This document shows positions 36,545 to 46,145 of a DNA stretch of 64,000 nt, piece after piece. Within the stretch, counting starts at the first letter, position 1; each line of letters starts with the position of its first letter. Under the pieces are notes generated by a model. The model was not told the DNA's origin. It ran no database searches and saw only the letters and a list, made by a program, of their open reading frames with translations. The stretch covers positions 124,001 to 188,000 of the forward strand of contig NZ_FXUL01000010.1 in NCBI RefSeq assembly GCF_900182955.1, written 5' to 3'. Made by a program: the position numbers and the translations under genes. Source of the stretch: Noviherbaspirillum suwonense (lineage in GTDB: Bacteria > Pseudomonadota > Gammaproteobacteria > Burkholderiales > Burkholderiaceae_D).

Positions 36545-37843
36545 TTACTTCAACTGCCCCCGCGACACATCCATCACCATCCGCGCCGCCAGGTACAGCC
36601 GCGGCTCGATGCTGTCGAGCAGGATGTATTCGGCGTCGGCGGTGTGCGCGCCGAAGCCCTGGAGCCCGAAGCGCTCGACCACGGCATTCCGGTTGCCCTG
36701 CGCGGCGAACGCCGCGTCGGTCCCGCCGCCCTCGGCGACCGGGTCGACCACCAGTTCACGCCCCAGCTCGCGATAGACCGACTGCGCATGGCGCGCCAGC
36801 GCCTGCGAGGCGTCGGAGGCTTCCAGCGGTGGACGGCGGCGTTCGAACACGGCGGTGACCTTGGATTCCGGCAGCAGCTTCTGTGCGCTGCGTTCCTGCA
36901 CCTGCCGCTCGATGCCGTCGTAGTCGGCCGCACGCAATACGCGCACGTCGGCCTGCGCCTGCGCGTCGGCCGGGATCACGTTGCGGTTGGAGCCGGCGCT
37001 GGCCAGGGTCCAGTTCATCTTCACGCCGGTGGACGCATCCGACAGCTTGCTCATCTGCGTGACCTGGTGCGCCATTTCATACAGCGCGTTGACGCCCTTC
37101 TCCGGCGCCGAACCGGCATGCGATGCGCGGCCCTGCACCTTCAGCGTGACCGCGCCGATGCCGGCCGTGGCCAGCGACAGCTTGTCGGAATTGGCGCGCG
37201 AGGACTCGAACGACATCGTCACGTCATGCTCGGCACCCAGCTTCGCGATCAGCTTGCGCGAACCCGGCGAGCTGATCTCCTCGTCGGCATTGATCAGCAC
37301 GGTCAGGGTGCCGTAGTCCTTGAAGCCCATGTCCTTCAGCATCGCGATCGTGTGCAGTATGGTGGCGATGCCCTGCTTGTCGTCGGCGATGGCCAGGCCG
37401 TAGGCCTTGTCGCCGTCGATGCGGAACGGCTGCTTCTCCAGCATGCCCTTCAGGTACACGGTGTCCATGTGGGCCAGCATCATGATGTTCTTGCTGCCGT
37501 TGCCCTTGAAGGTTGCGCGCACCACGCGGCCGACCTTCTCCGGCGTGTCTTCCATCCGGTAGACGTCATTGTTGACATCGACCAGCTGCACGTCGCCGCC
37601 CAGCGTCTTGAGGCGCGCGGCCACCAGCTCGGCGACCTTGTCCAGGCCTTCCAGGTCGCGGCTGCCGGACTCGATATTGCAGAGCGACTTCAGCGTCTCG
37701 AGCAGGGGCGCCTTGTGTTTCCTGGCCTCGGCCAGCACCGGCTCGACCGGCTGGCCGGCGGCGAAGGCCGGCGCGGCGAGCGCGGCGGCGAGGATCAGCG
37801 GAAGGATGCGCAATTTGCAGGCAGGGATCATCGTGGAATCCAT
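36545..37843 (-). CDS. M20-family metallopeptidase (carboxypeptidase G2-like), exported
   Basis: About 432 residues with a Sec signal (cut after AFA near residue 27). The di-zinc site is intact: MLAHMDTV (His, Asp), GLAIADDKQG (bridging Asp), INADEEISSPGS (catalytic Glu pair) and late AEGGGTDAAF. The dimerisation lid includes QGRASHAGSAPEKGVNA. Best match in type is glutamate carboxypeptidase (carboxypeptidase G2), which removes C-terminal glutamate from folates and peptides in the periplasm. The start may be the ATG at 37843 or at 37831; neither has a strong ribosome site. Convergent with the KdpE-like gene, divergent from the Nudix gene. Confidence 0.9.
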   Translation of the reverse strand: MDSTMIPACKLRILPLILAAALAAPAFAAGQPVEPVLAEARKHKAPLLETLKSLCNIESGSRDLEGLDKVAELVAARLKTLGGDVQLVDVNNDVYRMEDTPEKVGRVVRATFKGNGSKNIMMLAHMDTVYLKGMLEKQPFRIDGDKAYGLAIADDKQGIATILHTIAMLKDMGFKDYGTLTVLINADEEISSPGSRKLIAKLGAEHDVTMSFESSRANSDKLSLATAGIGAVTLKVQGRASHAGSAPEKGVNALYEMAHQVTQMSKLSDASTGVKMNWTLASAGSNRNVIPADAQAQADVRVLRAADYDGIERQVQERSAQKLLPESKVTAVFERRRPPLEASDASQALARHAQSVYRELGRELVVDPVAEGGGTDAAFAAQGNRNAVVERFGLQGFGAHTADAEYILLDSIEPRLYLAARMVMDVSRGQLK

Positions 37844-37928
37844 AAAGAAAAAAGGTGGCAAGAATGCCATAGTAAAGACACAATTTCCAGAAAACCCCAT
37901 CCCAATCGCCCTCACCCTGGAACCCGCC

Positions 37929-38408
37929 ATGAATTTCTGCCCGATCTGCGCCACGCCCCTCGAAACCCGCCTGATGGAAAACGTGCCGCGGCTGGCATGC
38001 AGCGACGCATCCTGCGCCTACGTGCATTGGGACAACCCGGTGCCCGTGGTCGCCGCGCTGGTCCAGTACCGGGGCGGCGTGCTGCTGGCCCGCAATGTTG
38101 CCTGGCCCGAGGGACGCTTCTCGGTCATCACCGGTTTCCTGGAAAAAGGCGAAGACCCGGAGCAGGCAGTGCTGCGGGAAGTCGAGGAAGAACTCGGCCT
38201 GCGGGGACGACTCAAAGGCTTCATCGGCTATTACCCGTTCTACCCGCAGAACCAGCTCATCCTGGCGTTCGACGTGGAAGCCGAAGGCGACGTCGCGCTC
38301 AATCACGAACTGGCGGAATACCGGGTGGTCGCCATCGACAAGCTGCGTCCCTGGGATTTCGGGACCGGCCTGGCCGTGCGCGACTGGCTGGCCGGCCGGC
38401 AGGCCTGA
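37929..38408 (+). CDS. Zinc-ribbon Nudix hydrolase
   Basis: A 159-residue protein. The N-terminus has a four-cysteine zinc ribbon (CPICATPLE with Cys4 and Cys7; Cys24 and Cys29 in LACSDASC), then a Nudix domain with the box running from GFLEKGEDPEQ to REVEEELGL, intact. The arrangement is that of the C-terminal half of NADH pyrophosphatase NudC-like proteins, but the N-terminal NudC domain is absent. Likely substrate is a dinucleotide or ADP-ribose type compound. ATG at 37929 places the first ribbon cysteines right at the start. Confidence 0.9.
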   Translation: MNFCPICATPLETRLMENVPRLACSDASCAYVHWDNPVPVVAALVQYRGGVLLARNVAWPEGRFSVITGFLEKGEDPEQAVLREVEEELGLRGRLKGFIGYYPFYPQNQLILAFDVEAEGDVALNHELAEYRVVAIDKLRPWDFGTGLAVRDWLAGRQA

Positions 38409-38470
38409 CCGCCGCCTGCCGGAATTGCATGCCAGAAAGTTATCGCAGGGGATTTGAACCTTCTACTGAA

Positions 38471-38492
38471 AGTAACTGTCAAGAGTAACTGT
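38471..38492. promoter_or_regulatory. Direct repeats upstream of the GGDEF-EAL gene
   Basis: AGTAACTGT occurs twice (38471-38479 and 38484-38492) with a 13-base period, about 115 bases before the start codon, in a small AT-rich patch. A TATCGT hexamer at 38512 may be a -10 box. The repeats look like tandem half-sites for an activator. Confidence 0.35.
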
Positions 38493-38605
38493 AGGGCAAG
38501 ATGCTTTTTGGTATCGTAAACCTTGTCTAGCGTTGAACCTGGCGTACACGCGCGTGCTGCAGCCGATGGAAAAATGGCTGCGCGGCAAACAACAAGTCAA
38601 GCTCG

Positions 38606-41600
38606 ATGAGCACGCACTGGAAGAATCAAATCGACATCCTGATCAGTCCGCAGGACGGTGGCAACATGGCAGAACGGGTGCGCCGCCACGACTGGGCCTC
38701 TACCAGACTGGGCCCGGCGGACGCGTGGCCGGACAATCTCCGCGTGGCCGTCGGCATGCTGCTCGCGCTGCCGCTGCCGGGGATGCTGCTGTGGGGCGCG
38801 GAACAGGTCATGTTCCATAACGAAGCGTTTGCCCGGCTGCTCGGCGGGCGCTTTCCCGACCTGCTGGGCGCCTCCTACCCGCGTCACTGGCCGCCCGACT
38901 GCCCGCTGGCGGCGCCGCTGCATGCGCTGCTGATGAACCGCCAGGCCGGCGTCTTTCCCCAACAACTGCTGCCCGTGATGCGCGCGGGCCGGGAGGAGTT
39001 GCGGCTGCACAGCATCAGCTGCAGCCCGGTCCCGGAACACAAGGGCGCGCCGGGCGGCATGCTGCTGCTGCTGCAGGATGTCGGCCCGGGCGACGCCGGC
39101 CAGCATGCGCGGCCGGACGCAGTCCTGCAGGCGGAGCGCATGCACCTGCTGGACGAAGTGTTCCGCCGCTCGCCGTCGTTCGTGCATGTGCTGGGCGGCC
39201 CCGACTACCGGGTCGAGTTTGCCAATGACGCGTATTGCACGCTGCTTGGCGGGCGCGCGCTGCTGGGCCGCCCGCTGCTCGAGGCCGCGCCCGAGCTGGC
39301 GGCGGCCGGTTATGACGCGATCCTGGCCGAGGTGCGCGCCAGCGGCGAGCCGTATGTCGGGCGCGAGCAGCCGGTGCTGCTGGCGCGTGCGCCGGGCGCG
39401 CCGCCCGAGGAACGCATACTCGACATCGTCTATTCGCCGCTGCCCGACAGCGCCGGCCGCCATGCCTGGCTGCTCGGCTATGGCGTCGACGTGACCGAGA
39501 AATCCCGCGCGCGGCGCCTGGCGGAACAGCGGCTGCGCGACAGCGAGGCGCGGCTGGCGGCGATTTTTTCGAGGGCGGCCGCGGGCCTGTCCGAAGTGTC
39601 GGTGGACGGCCGTTTCCTGCGCATCAACGACACCCTGTGCCGGATGCTGGGGCGGCCGCGCGAGGCATTGCTGGGCGCCAGCATTACCGAGGTGACGCAC
39701 CCGGACGACATCCCGCCCAGTCTCGAGGCGGTACAGCGCCTGCTCGCCACCGGCGAGCCGGTGGCGCTCGACAAGCGCTACCTGAGGCAGGACGGGAGCG
39801 TCGTCTTCTGCAACAGCGCGCTGACCCGCCTGGACGATGCGTCGGGGCAGCCGCGCGCGCTGCTGGTCGTCACCGTCGACCTGACCGCGCGGCGGCTCGC
39901 CGAGGCGGCGCTGCGCGAAAGCGAGGCATTCCACCGCTACGCGGCGGAAGCCGGCGGCATCGGCAAGTGGGAAATGGACCTGGCGACGGGCGAGATCGAG
40001 GTGTCGCCGCAGATGGCCGCGCTGCTCGGCTACCCGAATGTGCAGAAACGATTTTCCAGGATGGAATGGACCGGCATGGTGCTCCCCGAGGACCTGCCGC
40101 GGCTGCTGGAGGCGATGGAGGCAGCCGCCAGCGCCGACGCCCAGCTGGAACTGGAGATGCGCGTCGCCGTGCGCGAGAGCAGCGAGATCCGCTGGCTGCA
40201 CGTGCGCGGCGGCATGATCAGGAACGGCGGCGGCAGCGCCAGGCTGCATGGCGTCTCGCTCGACATCACCGAGCGCAAGGCGACCGAGGCGGCGCTGCGC
40301 GCCAGCGAGGAGCGCTACCGGATGCTGACCGAGATGAGCCCGGACGCCGCGCTGGTCAGCGTCGACGGCTGCATCGTCTATGCGAACCCGGCCGCGGCCG
40401 CGATGCTGGGCGCGCCCGGCGCCGGCGTGCTGACCGGCCGCGCGCTGCTGATCTTCATCGAGCCGGAGTTCCACGAAGCCGTGCGCCGGAGCATGGGCGC
40501 GGCCGCGCACGACGGCGGCTCGCCGCTGGCGCAGCAGCGCTGGCGCCGGCTGGACGGCGGCCAGGTCGCGGTCGAGGTGTCGGCCGGCGCGATCACCTGG
40601 GAAGGCCGGCCGGCGACCCAGCTGCTGCTGCGCGACGTCACCGGGCAGCACCGGATACAGGAGGCGCTGCGCATCAGCAACGAGCGCCTGAAGCTGGCCA
40701 TCGAAGGCTCGGGCGAAGGCATCTGGGACTGGGACATCAGCAACGACAGCTACCACTTCTCCGAGAACCTGAAGCGCATGATGGCCTGGGACCCGGAAAG
40801 CGAGTCGCCGGGCGGCATCAAGGAGGCGATGCGCAAGCGCATCCACCCGGACGACCTGCCGCGCATCCGGGCGGCGCTGCAGGCCTATGTCGAAGGCCGC
40901 GAAAGCGCGTACAGCTGCGAATTCCGGGTGCAGCGCGCCGACGGCGTGTGGCTATGGATGCTGTCGCGCGGCATCATCGTGGCGCGCGACGACAATGGCA
41001 TGCCGCTGCTCATGACCGGCACCACGTCCGACATATCGGCCAAGAAGCAGGCGGACGAACGGATCTGGCATCACGCCAACTTCGACGCGCTGACCGGCCT
41101 GCCCAACCGCCGCCTGTTCCGCGACCGGCTCGACCAGGAGGTGCGCAAGGCCGCGCGCGGCAGCAAGCAGGTGGCGCTGCTGTTCATCGACCTCGACCGT
41201 TTCAAGCAGGTCAACGACCTGCTGGGCCACGATGCCGGCGACCTGCTGCTGGCGCAATGCGCCAGCCGCATCAAGGGCTGCGTGCGCGAATCCGACACGG
41301 TGGCGCGGCTCGGCGGCGACGAGTTCACCGTGATCCTGACCGCGCCCGAGTCGCCGGCGCGGGTCGAGCATGTCTGCCAGAAGATCCTGCACACGCTGGA
41401 AAGCCCTTTCCTGATCGGCAAGGAAGTCGCCTACATGTCGGGCAGCATAGGCGTGACCCTGTATCCGAATGACGCGACGACATCGGAAGAGCTGATCCGC
41501 AAGGCCGACCAGGCGATGTACGCGGCCAAGAACGCCGGCAAGAACCAGTTCAGCTACTTCACGTATGCGATGGATGAAAAGGCGCACCTGCGGCTGCGGC

Positions 41601-42394
41601 TGGCGAGCGAGCTGCGCAGCGCGCTGCCGGCCGGCCAGCTCGAGGTGTTTTACCAGCCGGTGCTGGACCTGGCCAGCGGCCGGCTGGTCAAGGCCGAGGC
41701 GCTGCTGCGCTGGCATCATCCGCGGCTGGGGCTGGTGGAGCCGACCAGCTTCATCCCGCTGGCCGAGGAAACCGGGCAGATCAACCAGATCGGCGCCTGG
41801 GTGTTCAAGGAAGCGGCGTCGCGCTCGCTGCAGTGGCAGGAGCAGCTGGGCGAAGGCTTCCAGATCAGCGTCAACAAGTCGCCCATCCAGTTCCTGTCCC
41901 ACAATGACGACAACGACTGGCTGCAGCACCTGCGGCAGCTGGGGCTGCCCGGCAGCAGCATCGCCATCGAGCTGACCGAAGGCATGCTGCTGCATGCGTC
42001 GACCAGCGTCACCGACAAGCTGCTGGAATACCGGGACGCCGGCATACAGGTGGCCATCGACGACTTCGGCACCGGCTATTCGTCGATGGCCTACCTGAAG
42101 CGGTTCGACATCGACTACCTGAAGATCGACCAGTCCTTCGTGGCCGAGATCGCGACCGACGAAGGCAGCCGCACCATCGCCGAATCCATCATCGTGATGG
42201 CGCACAAGCTGGGGCTGAAGGTGATCGCGGAAGGCATAGAAACCGGGGCGCAGCTGGCGATGCTGAAGCAGGCCGGCTGCGACTACGGGCAGGGCTTCCT
42301 GTTTTCGGCCGCGCTGCCGGCGCACGGCTTCGAGGCGATGCTCGCGGCCGACCGCGCCGGCCGGGCCGGCTGGCGCGGCCTGTTCCAGGACTAG
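38606..42394 (+). CDS. Multi-PAS GGDEF-EAL protein (cyclic-di-GMP turnover)
   Basis: A 1262-residue cytoplasmic protein without clear membrane helices. It begins with a domain typical of such sensors (MAERVRRHDWASTRLGPADA, a PAS-like fold), followed by several PAS/PAC units (for example EIEVSPQMAALLGYPN, LHGVSLDITERKATEAAL and WMLSRGIIVARDDNGMPL), then a diguanylate cyclase domain with intact GGDEF near residue 903 and the inhibitory site RESD five residues before it, and an EAL phosphodiesterase domain (EALLRWHHP near 1031, with DDFGTGYSSMAYLKRF and IAEGIETGAQ). Both catalytic motifs look intact, so it may make and break c-di-GMP. It ends 12 bases from the convergent MHS gene. Confidence 0.95.
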   Translation: MSTHWKNQIDILISPQDGGNMAERVRRHDWASTRLGPADAWPDNLRVAVGMLLALPLPGMLLWGAEQVMFHNEAFARLLGGRFPDLLGASYPRHWPPDCPLAAPLHALLMNRQAGVFPQQLLPVMRAGREELRLHSISCSPVPEHKGAPGGMLLLLQDVGPGDAGQHARPDAVLQAERMHLLDEVFRRSPSFVHVLGGPDYRVEFANDAYCTLLGGRALLGRPLLEAAPELAAAGYDAILAEVRASGEPYVGREQPVLLARAPGAPPEERILDIVYSPLPDSAGRHAWLLGYGVDVTEKSRARRLAEQRLRDSEARLAAIFSRAAAGLSEVSVDGRFLRINDTLCRMLGRPREALLGASITEVTHPDDIPPSLEAVQRLLATGEPVALDKRYLRQDGSVVFCNSALTRLDDASGQPRALLVVTVDLTARRLAEAALRESEAFHRYAAEAGGIGKWEMDLATGEIEVSPQMAALLGYPNVQKRFSRMEWTGMVLPEDLPRLLEAMEAAASADAQLELEMRVAVRESSEIRWLHVRGGMIRNGGGSARLHGVSLDITERKATEAALRASEERYRMLTEMSPDAALVSVDGCIVYANPAAAAMLGAPGAGVLTGRALLIFIEPEFHEAVRRSMGAAAHDGGSPLAQQRWRRLDGGQVAVEVSAGAITWEGRPATQLLLRDVTGQHRIQEALRISNERLKLAIEGSGEGIWDWDISNDSYHFSENLKRMMAWDPESESPGGIKEAMRKRIHPDDLPRIRAALQAYVEGRESAYSCEFRVQRADGVWLWMLSRGIIVARDDNGMPLLMTGTTSDISAKKQADERIWHHANFDALTGLPNRRLFRDRLDQEVRKAARGSKQVALLFIDLDRFKQVNDLLGHDAGDLLLAQCASRIKGCVRESDTVARLGGDEFTVILTAPESPARVEHVCQKILHTLESPFLIGKEVAYMSGSIGVTLYPNDATTSEELIRKADQAMYAAKNAGKNQFSYFTYAMDEKAHLRLRLASELRSALPAGQLEVFYQPVLDLASGRLVKAEALLRWHHPRLGLVEPTSFIPLAEETGQINQIGAWVFKEAASRSLQWQEQLGEGFQISVNKSPIQFLSHNDDNDWLQHLRQLGLPGSSIAIELTEGMLLHASTSVTDKLLEYRDAGIQVAIDDFGTGYSSMAYLKRFDIDYLKIDQSFVAEIATDEGSRTIAESIIVMAHKLGLKVIAEGIETGAQLAMLKQAGCDYGQGFLFSAALPAHGFEAMLAADRAGRAGWRGLFQD

Positions 42395-42406
42395 CGCGGC
42401 GCGCGA

Positions 42407-43708
42407 TCACGCAAACTTCAGCGCCCTCGCCCGTCCCGTCATCAGCAGCGCCGCCAGCGTCAGCAGGGCCGCGATGCTCAGGTAGTAGCCCACATAGGCA
42501 AGGCCGTAATTGCTGGCCAGCCAGGTCGCAATATACGGCGCCAGCGATGCGCCGAGGATGCCGGCGAAATTGAACGTCAGCGACGAACCGGTGTAGCGCA
42601 CCTCGGCCGGAAACAGCTCGGACAGCATGGTGCCGAGCGGGCCATAGGTCATGCCCATCAGCGCCAGTCCCAGCGACATGAAGAGCGTGACTTCGACCGT
42701 GCTGCCCGAGCCGAACATCGGCGCCAGCACCAGGCCGAACAGCACGATGGCGATGGACACCACGATCATCGTCGCGCGCCGGCCGTAGCGGTCGGCCAGC
42801 ACTGCCGACAGCGGGATGGTCAGCGCGAAGAACAGCACCGAAAACAGCTGCAGCTGCAGGAAGCGCGGCCGGCTGTAGCCCAGCGCGGCGGTGCCCCAGC
42901 TGAGCGCGAACACGGTCATCAGGTAGAACAGCACGAAGGTCGCCAGCGCGATGATGGTTCCCAGGAACAGCATGCGGCCATGCTCGCGGAACACGGTCAC
43001 CACCGGCACCTTGACCCGCTCGTTCTTTTCCAGCACTTTCTGGAAGGCCGGGGTCTCGGTGATGCGCAGCCGCACGAACAGCCCGACCAGCACCAGCAGC
43101 GCGCTGGCCAGGAAAGGGATGCGCCAGCCGTAGCTGAAGAACTGCGCATCGCTCATCGTCTCGCTCAGCAGCAGGAAGATGCCGCCGGACAGGAAGAAGC
43201 CGATCGGCGCGCCCAGCTGCGGGAACATGCCGTACCAGGCGCGCTTGCCGGGAGGCGCGTTTTCCGTCGCCAGCAACACGGCGCCGCCCCATTCGCCGCC
43301 CAGCCCCAGTCCCTGGCCGAAGCGGCACAGCGCCAGCAGCAGCGGCGCGGTGGTGCCTATGCTGGCGTAGGTCGGCAGCAGGCCGATCGCCACGGTCGAG
43401 ATGCCCATCGTCAGCAGCGCCGCCACCAGCGTCGCCTTGCGGCCGATGCGGTCGCCGTAATGGCCGAACACGGCCGAGCCGACCGGCCGCGCGAAGAAGG
43501 CGATGGCGAAGGTGGCCAGCGACTGCAGCGTCGCCGCGGTGGCATCGCCGGGCGGGAAGAACAGCTTGGGAAAGACCAGCACGGCGGCTGTCGCGTAGAT
43601 ATAGAAATCGAAGAACTCGATGGTGGTGCCGATCAGGCTGGCGAACAGCACCGTGCCCTTGGAATTGAGCCTGGGCTGGTCGCCGGTCGCGGCGGAATGA
43701 CTGCGCAT
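42407..43708 (-). CDS. MFS transporter, metabolite:H+ symporter (MHS) family
   Basis: A 433-residue, twelve-helix transporter of the MHS group (relatives ShiA, KgtP, ProP, citrate and aromatic acid symporters): GTTIEFFDFYIYATAAVLVF at the N-terminus, ARPVGSAVFGHYGDRIGRKA between helices 2 and 3, RFGQGLGLGGEWGGAVLLATE in helix 4-5 and MTYGPLGTMLSELFPAEVRY. It starts five bases after the outer membrane factor gene, with AAGGAAG as ribosome site, so it is the sixth gene of the MarR-controlled operon and may take up the compound, often an aromatic acid, that the efflux pump expels. Confidence 0.93.
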   Translation of the reverse strand: MRSHSAATGDQPRLNSKGTVLFASLIGTTIEFFDFYIYATAAVLVFPKLFFPPGDATAATLQSLATFAIAFFARPVGSAVFGHYGDRIGRKATLVAALLTMGISTVAIGLLPTYASIGTTAPLLLALCRFGQGLGLGGEWGGAVLLATENAPPGKRAWYGMFPQLGAPIGFFLSGGIFLLLSETMSDAQFFSYGWRIPFLASALLVLVGLFVRLRITETPAFQKVLEKNERVKVPVVTVFREHGRMLFLGTIIALATFVLFYLMTVFALSWGTAALGYSRPRFLQLQLFSVLFFALTIPLSAVLADRYGRRATMIVVSIAIVLFGLVLAPMFGSGSTVEVTLFMSLGLALMGMTYGPLGTMLSELFPAEVRYTGSSLTFNFAGILGASLAPYIATWLASNYGLAYVGYYLSIAALLTLAALLMTGRARALKFA

Positions 43709-43712
43709 GATG

Positions 43713-45251
43713 CTACTTCCTTGTTTCAGTGGGTTGGGTGGAGGGGGTGGAGGTAATGGACGGCATGGACGGGATGGGTGGACCGGCGTTTGCGGCCGGC
43801 TGCTCCCAGCCGCCGCCCAGGGCCATGAACAGCGCGACCTGGTCGGCTGCGACCTGGGCGTCGCTGGCGGTCAATGCGCTTTCGGCCGAGGCCAGCGAGC
43901 GCTGCGCGTCCAGCGTGGTCAGGAAGTCGGTGCGGCCATAGCGGTACAGCGTGCCGGCCTGCTGCGCGGCCAGCGCACTCTGGTCGCGCGCCGCCTGCAG
44001 CGCGGCATTGCGGTCGAGTTCGCGGGCATAGACGGTCAGCGCGGTCTCGGTCTCGCGCAGCGCGTTGAGCACCGTGCCGTCGAAGCGCGCCAGCGCCGCG
44101 TCATTCGCCGCGCGCGCTTCGGCGATGCGGGCCTGCGCGCCGCCGTTGATGGGGATGGACCATGAGATCAGCGGACCCAGGCTCCAGCGCCAGGTGTTGC
44201 CCGCGCCGAAGCTCGACAGCGCGCCGGCGCCGCCGGCCGACAGGCCCAGCGAAATGCTCGGGTACAGGTCGGCGGTCGCCACGCCGATCCGCGCGGTCGC
44301 GCCGGCCAGCCCGCGCTCGGCCTGGCGGATGTCGGGCCGGCGCCGCAGCAGCGCCGCGCCGTCGCCGACCGGCACCGGGTTGGCCAGGCGCGGCATCGCG
44401 CTGCAGGCCACGGCGGGCAAGGCAGCCGGCGTCTCGCCCACCAGCGCGGCCAGCCTGAGCTGCGCGCTGCGCTGCTGCGCCAGCAGCAGCGGCAGCCCGG
44501 CGCGCAGCTGCTCGACCTGCGCTTCGGCGCGGCTGGCGTCGAGCGCGCTGCCGCGGCCGGCGCGGATGCGGCGGCCGGTCAGTCCGGCGAATTCGCGCTG
44601 CAGGTCGAGCGAGCGCTGCGCGACCCGGATCTGCGCGGCCGACGAGCAGGCGTCGGCATAGGCCCGGACGGTGCCGGCGGCCACGTTCACCCGCGCCAGG
44701 TCGTAGGCGGCAAGCGCGGCGCCGGTGTCGGCGTCCGCCGCCTCGATCGCGCGCGCGATCTTGCCGAACAGGTCGACCTGGTAGGACACGGTGGCGCCGG
44801 CGTCGTACGAGCCGGCGTTGTCCAGCGGCTGCGCCAGGCCGCGGGCGGCGGCGGACGAGCGGCCATAGGCGGGCGCGGCATTCAGGCCCAGCGCCGGCCG
44901 TCCGGCGGCCGCGGTTTCCTCCTCCACCGAGCGGGCGCGGGCCAGGTTGGCGGCGGCCACGCGCAGGTCGGTATTGGCGGCCAGCGCCCTCTCCACCAGC
45001 GCGTCGAGCGCCGGGTCCTGGTACAGCCGCCACCAGTGCGGCGGCAGCGGCGCGGCGCTGAACGCGGCCTCGGCGGCGCCGTCGAAGGGCGCGGCGGCGC
45101 CGGCGCTGCGCACCGCCGCCTGGTCCGGCACCCGGTAGTCGGGGCCGACCGTGCCGCAGGCGGCCAGCGCCGCGAGCAGCGCCGCGGCGCCCGTGCGCAG
45201 GACGGTCCGCTTCATCGCACGACGACCTGTTCGCAGGACGGTGGGTTTCAT
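43713..45251 (-). CDS. NodT-type outer membrane efflux lipoprotein
   Basis: Trimeric outer-membrane channel of a tripartite efflux pump. About 500 residues with lipobox (LLAALAAC) and GPDYRVPD, then two outer-membrane-efflux repeats, for example LDALVERALAANTDLRVAAANLARAR and ADIRQAERGLAGATARIGV. The upstream ATG (45251) overlaps the stop of the AaeA-like gene in ATGA; a second ATG at 45215 would give a conventional lipoprotein signal. The 12 codons between them are a degenerate duplicate of the following 12 (MKPTVLRTGRRA / MKRTVLRTGAAA). Either start may be used. Confidence 0.92.
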   Translation of the reverse strand: MKPTVLRTGRRAMKRTVLRTGAAALLAALAACGTVGPDYRVPDQAAVRSAGAAAPFDGAAEAAFSAAPLPPHWWRLYQDPALDALVERALAANTDLRVAAANLARARSVEEETAAAGRPALGLNAAPAYGRSSAAARGLAQPLDNAGSYDAGATVSYQVDLFGKIARAIEAADADTGAALAAYDLARVNVAAGTVRAYADACSSAAQIRVAQRSLDLQREFAGLTGRRIRAGRGSALDASRAEAQVEQLRAGLPLLLAQQRSAQLRLAALVGETPAALPAVACSAMPRLANPVPVGDGAALLRRRPDIRQAERGLAGATARIGVATADLYPSISLGLSAGGAGALSSFGAGNTWRWSLGPLISWSIPINGGAQARIAEARAANDAALARFDGTVLNALRETETALTVYARELDRNAALQAARDQSALAAQQAGTLYRYGRTDFLTTLDAQRSLASAESALTASDAQVAADQVALFMALGGGWEQPAANAGPPIPSMPSITSTPSTQPTETRK

Positions 45252-46138
45252 CGCGCCGCCACCCGTTTCTGCGCGCCGTGATGCACTTCCACCGTCACCG
45301 TCTGGCCCGCCACCAGCCGCATGCCGTCCGGCACGCGGTCCAGCGCGATCCGCACCGGTATGCGCTGGGCCAGCCGCACCCAGTTGAAGGTCGGGTTCAC
45401 GTTCGGCAGCAGGTTGGCGCCGGTGTTGCGGTCGCGGTCGGCGATGCCTTGGGCGAAGCTCTCGACATGGCCGGCGATCGGCGCCCGGGTGCCCATCAGC
45501 GACACCGTGGCCGCGTCGCCCACGGCGATGCCCGGCAGCTTGGTTTCCTCGAAATAGCCTTCGACATAGAACGATGCGCGGTCCACCAGCGCCAGCACCG
45601 GGTGCCCGGCGCTCACATAGGCGCCGGCCTGCAGGTCGAGGTTGGTGACGATGCCGTCGGTGCTGGCCGTGACCCGGGTGCGGTCGAGGTTGAGCCGGGC
45701 GACGTCGCGCGCCACTTCGGCCTGCTGCACGGCTGCGCGCAGCTGCTCGACCCGCGCCTGCCCCTGCTCCGCGCTTTCCTGCGACACCAGGTCGCGCAGT
45801 TCGCGGTTGCGGCGCGCCTCGACCTGCGCCTGCGAAAGCGCGGTGCGCTGCGCCTGCAGCGACGCGTCGGCCTGGCGCAGCGCCAGCTCGAAGCGGGCGC
45901 GGTCGATCTCGAACAGCACCTCGCCGGCTGCGACCTGCTGGTTGTCATGGACATGGACGCGGGTCAGCTGGCCGGTGACGTCGGGCGCCACCTGGATGAT
46001 GTTGGCCTTGACGCGGCCGTCGCGCGTCCACGGCTCGACTTCGTAGCGCTGCCACAGGCTGGCGCCGACCGCGATCGCTGCGGCGACCGCCAGCAGCGTG
46101 ACGGTGATCCGGCCCATGGCCGGCAGGGAAAATTTCAT
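45248..46138 (-). CDS. Membrane fusion protein, AaeA/EmrA-like (HlyD family)
   Basis: Periplasmic adaptor linking the inner membrane pump to the outer membrane channel. The 296-residue protein has one N-terminal membrane helix (about 10-28), a barrel-sandwich half (VKANIIQVAPDVTGQLTRVH), a coiled-coil hairpin (about 85-155), the second half with VTASTDGIVTNLDLQAGAYV, and a beta-barrel (EGYFEETKLPGIAVGDAATV). The short length and wording match AaeA, the adaptor for hydroxybenzoic-acid efflux. Coupled to the neighbouring genes on both sides (7-base gap before, ATGA after). Confidence 0.92.
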   Translation of the reverse strand: MKFSLPAMGRITVTLLAVAAAIAVGASLWQRYEVEPWTRDGRVKANIIQVAPDVTGQLTRVHVHDNQQVAAGEVLFEIDRARFELALRQADASLQAQRTALSQAQVEARRNRELRDLVSQESAEQGQARVEQLRAAVQQAEVARDVARLNLDRTRVTASTDGIVTNLDLQAGAYVSAGHPVLALVDRASFYVEGYFEETKLPGIAVGDAATVSLMGTRAPIAGHVESFAQGIADRDRNTGANLLPNVNPTFNWVRLAQRIPVRIALDRVPDGMRLVAGQTVTVEVHHGAQKRVAAR

Positions 46139-46145
46139 GTTGACC

